From the NCBI GenBank assembly GCA_035041965.1, contig JAPYMA010000100.1, positions 124,001-188,000 on the forward strand: a stretch of 64,000 bases of DNA. Direction: 5' to 3'. The notes below the pieces were generated by a model that was not told the DNA's origin, did not search any database, and saw only the letters and a program-made list of their open reading frames with translations. The stretch's first letter is position 1, and each line of letters begins with the position of its first letter. The DNA is from Anisakis pegreffii (Eukaryota > Nematoda > Chromadorea > Rhabditida > Anisakidae). The translations under genes and the position numbers were made by a program. Of the stretch, positions 35,976 through 45,659 are shown piece after piece.

Positions 35976-36223
35976 TGGAACGCAACGATTGTCAGATACT
36001 GTTCATCACTGTCAAACTCGCATTTGCCTTCATTTACTCAACTTCGTACGTCGCAATAACGCGCTACTTCTTCTAGTTGCTTCTTTTGAAGAAGCGACAC
36101 TTTCAATTCCTCATCTCCTTCACAATTCTTCCACGATCATCCGCTCTTCCTGAATTCACTCACCTATTTCAAAAACGGGTATTTTGAAGGTAACTAACTC
36201 TACTACTTGCATAAACTCTCAAT

Positions 36224-37197
36224 CAATGATGGGTACGCTACTGAAAAAAGTAGCTCCGCTAATCGCTAGTTCGCTAAAAATATTTTTGTTCCGTTAGAAA
36301 TAACCCGCTATCAGTGCTGCTAACCAAAAATGACGAAATTTTACCGTCAAAATTGCTGCTAATCGGGAAAAATAGTGGTGGTTTTCACTAAAACGCTACT
36401 CAGCAAAATTACTCAGCTAAACACCATCGTTAATTACTACTTTCAAGTATTCCCTTAAAATTAAAATCTTACCACTGATCTGTCTCGAAAAAAACCTCAT
36501 TACGCCATTGAGGAGCAGAAAATTTCCCAAAAGTAAGCACTAGTCAATAACAGAAACAAAGTTCAACAATGAAAAATAACCAAGTGACGACAGCAAAATT
36601 CAAAAATGTAAAACAAGCAACAGGCTGCAGTTTACATTACACATTCCTTCTCAAAAACATCAGCATGCTGAGCATTTCGCCTGAGAGTCCGACTCGTTTG
36701 GTTTTTATTATATCCCGTCGTAGTGAGAACAGAAATGAATAAAGCTCCCTTACAACTTATTTAATGTCGCACAACTTAGTGAGTTCAGACGGAATGCTAA
36801 TAGTGCACTTATTACAAGTATTTGAGCTATAACTGAATATTCAATTACAATGGGTTAAGAGGAGTTCTGGTATGGTAAGTTCGAATTTAGCACTTATCAG
36901 TACTGAGGCAAAAATATGTATTTTAAGTATCTTGTTGTTCTTGAGAGAACTAAGCGTTCCCCTGCAGACGGTAGGTAGCAAGTTGGCAGATGAGAAAGTG
37001 GCTCGCTAAAAGGGTAACGAAACATGATACCGCAAATTATCGCTCCCTATTGCCGCTAAAAAATTGCTATAGCCGAAGTTATCGCTACAATTTTCGCTGT
37101 ATAAAAAAAAGTAGCGAGCTGTTGCGTTCCCGATTTAAAAAAAAAAACGGCTCCGCCAGTCGCGAAATAGCGAATAGGGCGCTAATGCCCACCGCTG
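36224..37197. mobile_element. Decayed non-autonomous hAT-type element
   Basis: The left end reads CAATGATGGGTACGC, and the right end read inward is CAGCGGTGGGCATTAGCG. These are imperfect hAT-like terminal repeats followed in both arms by repeated CGCTA motifs. The flanks CTCTCAAT (36216-36223) and CTTTCAGT (37198-37205) match at 6 of 8 positions, a plausible decayed 8-bp target-site duplication. No transposase frame. Confidence 0.7.
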
Positions 37198-37209
37198 CTT
37201 TCAGTGTTC

Positions 37210-38094
37210 TCTTAAGATTTTGCTCTCAACCATTTTCACTGTGATCAGTATACCACTAAACACATGCCAGTATATCATACTTCTTCTCATCAGCAGACGT
37301 TTCAGACGCGTCTCCTTAAATCTGTTGTGTGGAACATTGTGAACGAAGTGGTCGACAGGCTGTCATCAACGTCATTACCATCATTCACATAAGATATTAA
37401 TTCAGTGACCGAAATTTGTTTGGACCATTAATGCTATTATTCTCCGTGCATTGCAGCTTATCAATTTGGCTGCCAACTGAACACTTCGGAAATGCATCTG
37501 ATGATGACGAATCGATTCCCGTAAGATTACGAAAATAACATAAAAAGTAACATGTTATTTTCGAGGTTGTAATCAAAAATGAAATCGTACTACCTGTTAA
37601 ATGTCAGATGCAACCACAAACTTTTACCTCATCTGTTACTTCAAACATGGAAAACAACAATAAAACCGTTGGAATGCTCCAGTTGAATCGATAATTATGT
37701 ATGGCAGACGTTGAAATATTTCCATTGTTATGAAAATAATTCAATTCATCAAATGCCTTTCAAACGAGACTTTTCTCGGCATCTAATAGTACAGATGCAC
37801 AAATCTGCATAGGCATGCGCAAAGCTATAACATGACAGCAGCACATCAGTAGTCGATAAAAGTGAGTTGACTGGATTTCAGTGAGGTTGTGTAATAAAAT
37901 TTGACGATCAGCTTATCCTATTTTAAGCAAACGAATTATTGCTTATCGAGATACTTATGTGCGACGAGAAAACACCAACGTCTTTGGAATAGTCAATAGT
38001 CACACTGCAGCAGCTCATAAATTATTATTCTTACTATGGCTGACGTGTCTTCTTTGTCTCTTCGTATACCAATATTAGAATGAATTTCTTTTTT

Positions 38095-38158
<64 letters not shown>

Positions 38159-38960
38159 TCAATATTCTGCGTGATACGATTCTTATTTTTATTAACTGCA
38201 AAATAATAGAGCTATGTTTTATTCATACACGATGGTCATTACTTATTCGAAAAATTGCATTCTTGTACAGTATCTATTGATTTTTGTAATCGTTTAATAA
38301 TGCTGAAGTGTAAAGAACATTCCATATTATCATTATACAATACTCGATTTGAACATTACTGCAGTTTCACAAGAAACCAATGGAAGTTGTTGATGTGCAT
38401 TACGAAATGAAATGTGAAGGGTGCATTTTCAAAACAGAACATATCAAAATAAAATTAAAGTTCATTTATAGGCTACAAGATATCGATTTAAGAGTCTCTA
38501 ACAACAATCCATGAAAAGTGTTATAAAATTCTGTATTAACAATGAATTATGATAAATTCTGTATGAAAAATCCATCTATATATTTCGAGAAAAAATTTTC
38601 GTGAACGATTGGCAATTTGTTACAAATCTGAAACATTCAACTGAGTATCATCGTGACGGAAATATTCACAGTTCCAAAATAAGAAAAGAATACTGATGCA
38701 CACACGAACACAACGATGCAATCAACTTTTACGGTTACTTTATCAATGCCTCTTCAAATAGCTTTAAAACAAAGTTTCTTAACCTCGGGGTGAGTATTCC
38801 AGAGGGTGCGAGATACAATTTCATTTTTGTACATTAAAGTAGACGAGAGCAGAGTCGAACGCATACAAGTGTACATATTAGCGAGGGCGGTTTTAACGTA
38901 TATATTTTTGAAAAGATTTCATATGCATGGATGAAAATGAATTCGTAACAATAGGTGCAA
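37210..38960. other. Stretch with no recognised gene
   Basis: Apart from the AT microsatellite I see no supported coding exon on either strand. Confidence 0.4.
38097..38156. repeat. (AT)30 microsatellite
   Basis: Sixty bases of uninterrupted AT dinucleotide. Confidence 0.97.
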
Positions 38961-38965
38961 CAATA

Positions 38966-39108
38966 TCAGTTGATAAAAGCATCTACCACCGCTGACAGCG
39001 CCTCAAATTCACTTCCACATTCAACGGTATCAAGTGTGCGTCTGAAAACTTGCAAATTCTCTCCATGCAACGTATCTTTCAGAAAGAAAACGATGCACCA
39101 ATAAAATC
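38966..39108 (-). other. Candidate 3'-terminal coding exon, unknown protein
   Basis: Minus-strand acceptor TTGTTATTTTAG, then a phase-1 frame of 47 codons (FYWCIVFFLKDTLHGENLQ..., ending VVDAFIN) to TGA at 38968-38966. It lies 300 bases downstream of the STMP1-like gene on the same strand, so it could be a separate gene in a cluster. No preceding exon with a matching phase was secured and the family is not recognised. Confidence 0.3.
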
Positions 39109-39408
39109 CTAAAATAACAACAAAATACTTCAAACGGCAATGGGAGAAACGAGACTTCGAATCATTTCTTTGATGCATCCATTATATCAGCAGCAAGTAA
39201 AGGTTGCCACGAGCACATGAATTTAGTGATCTCTCTGGCTTTAGTGCATTTATTTCATTTGATCCATCAGATCACATGGTCAAGATTTTATACTTTTATT
39301 GCTTGTAAACAATACTAAGTCTGAATATGAAATGGAACAGAATTGTTGAAATACGCATAAGAAAAGGAAGAACTGCGAAGGTAATAGTGGAGAATCGAAC
39401 CTCAGTGT

Positions 39409-40041
39409 TCAATCCTTATGCCGACTTTGTTCTTTTTTTGCGTCCTTGAGATATTCCGCTAAGTTCGCTTCAAGCTGTTTATAAAGGTCACTTACAGATG
39501 GTAATGGTGGAATCTGAAAATTTGCTCAGAAAATTAATAGGTAAACACTTAGCGTAGTTATTTAATATTTGCATCCGTACACTCTGTCATTCAAAGTAAA
39601 CGCACCATACATCATTTCCGACTGCTGCTACCTAATATTTGTAAGCATTATTAATCACAGAAAACCCTGCATAACCATTTGTTTGTAGAAAGTGCATCTT
39701 ACAGGTCACCTGAGACCTCCAATATTTTGGTCAAATTTTGTTGAATTGATGATTACCAACCTCATAATTTTGATCGACATACGCACCACCATAAAAGCCA
39801 ATTGCTAAACAAATCTGAAAAGTAGCATGCTTAATGCAGCGAAAAACTGACAGAATAACTACGTCTGTTGCCCAGAAAATGAACAGTAGTTTAGTATACA
39901 AATTAGTAAATGAGAAAGAATTATGCACGAGTTTTGGTTGTGATCGAATTCAAATGCTTGAAAGGCGTTGAAAAACAATCATCTCTTCAATTATTTCATA
40001 ATCAAAAATGATGAACTTACGAGACTTTTGAAGAGAGTCAT
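39409..40041 (-). CDS. STMP1: STMP1-like short transmembrane mitochondrial protein, 59 aa, three exons
   Basis: Exons on the minus strand: 40041-40021 (MTLFKSL), 39814-39761 and 39513-39409, all phase 0, with good donors and TTTTCAG acceptors. The product has a short hydrophobic N-terminal segment (LICLAIGFYGGAYV), then DQNYEIPPLP and a charged helix ending KKEQSRHKD. This matches the architecture and core motif of vertebrate STMP1 (C7orf73), a 47-aa inner mitochondrial membrane micropeptide with GMYLAQNYDIPNL in the same place. The nematode form is 12 residues longer, mostly after the IPPLP motif. A CCCTTTAG acceptor three bases before the ATG (CT complement at 40045-40046) looks like a trans-splice site. 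In humans STMP1 has been linked to respiratory complexes and mitochondrial dynamics; here function is by homology only. Confidence 0.8.
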
Positions 40042-40145
40042 TCACTAAAGGGCTTTGGACGAAAACAGCAAATGAATTTATTGCTGACAGCGATCTCCTG
40101 AATAATGAAAATAATCTAGCAACAGCAGATAATACAACCTCCCTT

Positions 40146-40455
40146 CCCAGTGATGTTCATCCACATGACTTTTTATTGGGAACTAAAGGTGGTGAGGCAG
40201 TAAGTTGCCACTTACTCTGCTTCTGTGACCACAAGCTCCAAAACGGATTGTCATCAAAGTCATTTATATGCAACTAAATTGATATGCATAATAGTTCTGC
40301 GCAGTGTTGGGCGCGCTGTCGAAAAATGAAAGCGCGCTGTTGCTATTCTGCTATCGAAATGAAGTCCGCTATCCAGCAATCGCTATTGCCTACTCTAAAA
40401 ACCACCACTGAATGACTGAAAATTTTCATTGGTGAATACGCATTTTGAAATGAAT
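40146..40455. repeat. Direct repeat copy 1 (310 bp)
   Basis: Nearly identical to 40526-40835, with one base difference seen (AAAGTC versus AAATTC). The middle contains CAGTGTTGGGCGCGCT followed by CGCTATC-rich sequence, which resembles a hAT terminal region. The copies lie 380 bases apart. Confidence 0.92.
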
Positions 40456-40525
40456 ATGGGAAACATTAAAAAAATGGTATCCACCTCCACATCTGAACCT
40501 AATACTACAGAATCCATGACTACAT

Positions 40526-40835
40526 CCCAGTGATGTTCATCCACATGACTTTTTATTGGGAACTAAAGGTGGTGAGGCAGTAAGTTGCCACTTACTCTGC
40601 TTCTGTGACCACAAGCTCCAAAACGGATTGTCATCAAATTCATTTATATGCAACTAAATTGATATGCATAATAGTTCTGCGCAGTGTTGGGCGCGCTGTC
40701 GAAAAATGAAAGCGCGCTGTTGCTATTCTGCTATCGAAATGAAGTCCGCTATCCAGCAATCGCTATTGCCTACTCTAAAAACCACCACTGAATGACTGAA
40801 AATTTTCATTGGTGAATACGCATTTTGAAATGAAT
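40526..40835. repeat. Direct repeat copy 2 (310 bp)
   Basis: Second copy of 40146-40455, separated from it by 70 bases of unrelated sequence. Confidence 0.92.
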
Positions 40836-40974
40836 GAATTGTTACTACTGTTACGACCATATTGCATTATAAATCGTTTATCTCGATGCTGGATAATTTA
40901 TCCAACTAAAGCATTAAGTCAATATAGATCGCTAGCACGAACTGTATCAGCACTGTCAGGATCTATATTACTCG

Positions 40975-41130
40975 GTACCCGAACATATTACCTAAAGACT
41001 TCTTACCGATGGACAGTTTACCTGACAATAAGTGCAGCTTGACTAACGGACGGATTTTTAATGGATGTTTTGCCTAACAGGCAAACTGTTCTTAGGCAAA
41101 ACGTTTTTAGGCAAATTGTCCGGTCACGAT
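40975..41130. mobile_element. Fragment of the GGCAAACTGTCC-type MITE family
   Basis: Shares with 61817-62106 the core TTTTTAATGGATRTTTYGCCTAAYAGGC and flanking AGGCAAAACG/TTGTCCG motifs. It appears truncated on its left side. Confidence 0.65.
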
Positions 41131-41278
41131 ATTAATCATACACTCACGCAAAAATTCATATAAAATCATCAATGAACACAATCAATAAAATGATAATCAG
41201 TCAAAATGAAATAAAACGAAAGGAGAACGATAGCGACTGTGATTTGTTTTCTCCTATAGCTAACTCCTTCTTTACACT

Positions 41279-41780
41279 ATTCGATCCAGCAGAGCCTCTA
41301 GACTTAGAAAAATTTGCTCATATTTTGCTGAGAATTTTGCTGAATTGAGGAGATGCAGCTATTTTTCTGAAGCTATCTCAACCGATGCAGGGGCGCGTAC
41401 TTATATACATTGTATCGCCGTAAGTTGATATAATCATTACAGTAGCGCTATAGAGGTTACCATCTTCAAGATACCGGTACTCTCAGGCTTGCCCAGTAAT
41501 ATACGGATTTTTCTATACCATTTCACTCTTCGGAACCTTTAGATTCAGAATGTCATATATTTTTCTCAGGAATTCTGCTTACATGAGGAGATATAGCTAT
41601 TTTCTAAAAGTTACATTGCTACCATATTAAAGCCTACCGTAATCTCAGGTTTGCCCATTAACACATGAATTTCTTCACACCATTCGATTCCTCAGAACCT
41701 CTATACATATTTTTTGTAGAGCAATTTTGCTCACTTTCTGAAAAATAGCTGATTTTCTGAAGTTGTCTGAATTGCTCGAC
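41279..41780. repeat. Divergent tandem repeat, about 200-240 bp units
   Basis: Three degenerate units each contain a TTCGATYYNNCAGARCCTCTA-like block, a GGAATTCTGC/GAATTTTGCTGA block, and GAGGAGATRYAGCTATTTTCTGAA. Between units lies AAGCCTACCGTA-TCTCAGG-TTGCCCA-TAACA. The same family recurs at about 51343-51560. Confidence 0.6.
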
Positions 41781-42432
41781 TTCGCTCATTTCGATACAGT
41801 TTATTTTATTTATTTTATTTTTTATTTAATCAGCAAATCCAACTCATTACGAGTTTATGCCTCTCTGTTATTACCAATATCACTAATATCACATTCTTCC
41901 TTCCTTGGCATTCTTCTTTCCGCGCAACTAACAATAATAGCGTTTGGAATCATCTGTCTTCATGAAATCCGAACTTGAATTATTGATTTGGCAAGTACAG
42001 AGGTTTTGGGCTACTCTCCCATATGCCCATTTATTTCTAGGGAGAGGGACTCAGAAAGAGCCCGAAAATACATTCCGATTGATCGATTGAACACTTGTCC
42101 AACGATCGTTCAGAGTAGTTGTTTGGAACAGCCATTAGTAGTGAATCAGTAATCTTTCGGTATCAGTAATAAACGATTAATGTAACCGAGTAGATCCATA
42201 GCAATCGTCATATCAAGCACGCCACAACCAACCAATAACGAGCGCCTGTTGCCATAGATAATTTGCATAATTAAATCCAGCCGAATACCAACAACAATCC
42301 ATTAAGCCATCGCAACAATGACGAATATTTTGCCGATCGCACAGAACGATCGACAAACCAACCGCTCACCGTCACCCCAGAACATAAGATACAGTTTGAA
42401 AGTCATTATTTTCAAACAGTCGGTCTTCTCAG

Positions 42433-44183
42433 GTTTGCGTACTCAAATCCATTGATGAAATTCGATCGTTTGCTTGAAGGTGAGGCTAAACGGGATGTGG
42501 CGATGGAGGTCATGAACAATACGAAATATTTATATCAGTGCATTTGTGATACTGGTAGAATCTTACCGAATGTGGTCCAATTTGGAAGGAAAATCACAGA
42601 AGAGATTGATATTTTTATATCAGTTTTGTTTGATGTGCTGCGATAGAGATTTTAATTAGACAGTTATAAAGACGAATTAGTGAAACAGTTTCAATACAAC
42701 CCTAATCATGCATTGAAATAGTGCATTGGAACATATTTGCCCCCATATGGTGTTTTCATACCATTTATTCACATCTTAGAAATCATAATCTGCGGTATTC
42801 TATTAGAATGTTGTCGACTGTTTCGATGTACACATGCATGGATACTTTACATTATTCATTCACCATTCTTCTTACAGCTGTTCTCAAGTTCCTTATTGGT
42901 AGAAAGCAATTTGCTCATCAGAGCGATTAGTTTGCATAGAAATTAAAGATATTGAACATTTCCATGGAATCAGTGGCCTTTCACGTGCATCTCTTCTTGA
43001 TTCAGGATGATTGTGATGTCAGTGAACAGTATCTTATCAAAGTAATCAGTTGTCATTACTTAGAATAGACTATATGTTCATGCTCTATATGCTATATGCT
43101 TCCCTTTGGTGATACAATTTCAATGGTACAATATCAAATAACTGATCAGAGATCAATACTTTTTATGATGTTGTTTACTAAATACATTGCAATTTCGCAA
43201 TAGGCTTCTGGATGCACTCTGTCAAAAAACGTCAAACGACGTTCCATACTTACAATACTTTAAACACGCACGTGTACACCCACACACGCTCGCATCTGAA
43301 GCATGACACCCAAAATTCATGAACCCTCTGCATCTCTATTTTCTCGTATATTCCCATGCTATTTTCCCTCTCAGTAGTCATCGCAACGCTATTTCGACAA
43401 TTCTCGGCCAGCTAACGAGAGCAACCACCCCACCTGTCAACCGATTTTTTTCCCATCAAACTCCACCAAGATGACTTAAATCACTTTCAATTCTGTTAGC
43501 ACGATTCTTTAATTCGTATGAATTTATGATACATTTCATTCGTATGAATTTTTGATTTTTTTAAATTCGACTCATTTGATCTATTCCCATGAATAGTACC
43601 ATACCAATTGATCATCACAGATCATGTCAGAGTGACTGCCTAACTGATATGTTTATTCAGCATTCATTTACTATTGTCATGAGTGGTTTGTGCGGTCATG
43701 TATTGATGCGTTATACATCATTCTGTATTTTATTCAGAATTTTAGTTTTATTATTATCGGTGATAATTTAATGCTATTGTGATAATCGTGAGAATCGCAT
43801 TGAATGGCTTTGGTTGTTCTGAAATAAAACTGATGAAAACTGCAAATTACGTATTTAATATTGTTTCAGATGGGGATGATCGAGCAAGCTGTGACAGCTT
43901 CAACGATGCCGTCGCTGCGGATCGATTCAAATCGAAGGTGAGGAATTTAATGATTTATGTGGTGATTTAATTTATTACTTAATGGTTTGAAATGACTTGA
44001 TTATCAATCGGTCTTGTTGATTTCTCGTAATCTGATATAAATTGCCGTATTTTCAGTGAGTATGGTCTACGACGTTTGGATGGATGTTTTTTTCGACAGC
44101 TGGCGATGGATGGCGCTCGATGGTTGATGACGACGTTCTGGATGAGCCGAGATGTAACCGACAACAAGAAGGATTATCAATAA
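42433..44183 (+). CDS. Probable 58-aa protein of unknown function, three exons
   Basis: Exon 1 starts after the acceptor TCTTCTCAG (exon from 42433; ATG at 42455) and ends at 42479 (GAAG/GTGAGG, an excellent donor). Exon 2 is 43870-43937 (TTGTTTCAG; AAG/GTGAGG). Exon 3 is 44100-44183 (TTTTTTTCGACAG). All phases match, giving MKFDRLLEDGDDRASCDSFN at the start and ARWLMTTFWMSRDVTDNKKD near the end. AATAAA follows at about 44349. The pyrimidine-rich acceptor directly before the ATG suggests trans-splicing. No signal peptide or clear membrane helix; family not recognised. An alternative third-exon acceptor (TTTTCAG at 44056) would give a different C-terminus, and intron-1 retention leaves a 64-codon open frame, so the model is provisional. 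Confidence 0.45.
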
Positions 44184-44359
44184 GCAACCTTCCATAAATC
44201 GAATCAGCAAGAATATTAAAATGGAAAATATCAAATTCAATATCAAAAGATGAACAATCAAATAACAAAAAGCGACAAATACGACACGATAGCGCATGGA
44301 AGCGCAGGGTTAGAAGATTGAACTTTATTTTCTTTTCATTAGAACTTGAATAAATAATC

Positions 44360-45655
44360 CGGAGTTGAACAACTCCTCATTTTTCATTATATATTTTCAC
44401 TTCTATTAGAACTTAGGGACCAGGAGTAAAATTAAGTCGTGGTCAGTGACCACACTTTTGCATGCTTTATTCTTTTATTTTTTAATTCATTTGTGATTAT
44501 TGTGAAATGTAATTGTAAATGTTTGTGTTGTGTATTTGAGAATGTTTCAATAATGCTGTGAATATTTGCATATGTAGTTAAGGGCTTGTAAGTGATGCCC
44601 TATTTGAAACTGACTTGTTGAAAGTAGGTAACAATACAGTGGTGTAAATATTGTGATGTTATTGCTCGATGTTATCATTGCTGATCGAAATGTGTTTGTA
44701 AAGATTAATGATGCTTCGTATATTTTAACTGGGAGGATTTTTTAAGTGATTTTTAATTTAGTTATATCATTTGCGCTATTATTGTATTGTTATTATTGTG
44801 AATGCCACTGTATTGTCGTGGGCTGAGAAGTTCAGAGGGCGATAGTCTAGCCAATTTACGAGCGGATACACGATTATCTGATACCCTTTGGGATGGAATT
44901 TCTGCATATTGATTTTATTTATTTATTTTACTGTATGATGTGTTCTATATGCAATCTATATGTATTGTATTATAATGTGTATGTATAATTTATTATAATT
45001 TTATTTATATTACAAATGTATTTATTTATTCATTTTGTGTTTTAATCATTGTTGCCAACATCGTGAATTTTTATGAGGGTTGTGGGTAGGGCGAAGGAGG
45101 GATGCGGCACGTAATGACCCGCTTAACTCCAGAGCCAGAGGTAGGGACTTGGACTGGCCTTATGTATAACCCATCCCACCTAATTGAAATTTTTTTCATT
45201 CTGTGCAACCCGTCATTTCCCTCCTCCTCCCACCCCAATGTGGACTCCATTACGTGAACATATGTTGGACTCTAGCGAGACTAGCACATTTGCTGATAGT
45301 TGACATAGCTTGACACGGAATTGATTTGACTTAGCTTGACAGTAGCTTGACAAATCTTGACATTTGACTTAGCATTAAAAGCTTGAGATTGACTGGCCTC
45401 GAATTAGACCTGGAATTCAGCTTCCTTACACGGGTTCATTTGAACCTGTGTAAGGAAGCTGAAAGCCAGGTAGACATGAACTGACTAGGCTTTGACTTGA
45501 CTTAATGAAATGTTAGTTCAACCTGACTGTAAAGCACATTAGCAAGCGATTCAGAGGAGTGTTTAACTATATGGGCAACTTGACTCCGCAACCTAGTGGC
45601 TGAGAAACAAGCTCTCGAAGCCCATCGGTGCTTGAAGGTAGAGGTATCACATAAC
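44360..45655. other. Stretch with no recognised gene
   Basis: AT-rich; from 45300 to 45500 a degenerate AGCTTGACATTTGACT-like repeat dominates. No coding exon seen. Confidence 0.4.
45416..45463. repeat. Near-perfect 23-bp palindrome, 2-nt loop
   Basis: TTCAGCTTCCTTACACGGGT... (45416-45438), loop TT, then 45441-45463 as its reverse complement with one mismatch, which would be a G-U pair in RNA. Confidence 0.85.
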
Positions 45656-45659
45656 AGAA

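Noticed and set aside
39385..39405. tRNA-like B box (GGTTCGATTCTCC) on the minus strand
   Set aside because: No A box or acceptor stem fits; the position is the 3' UTR of the STMP1-like gene.
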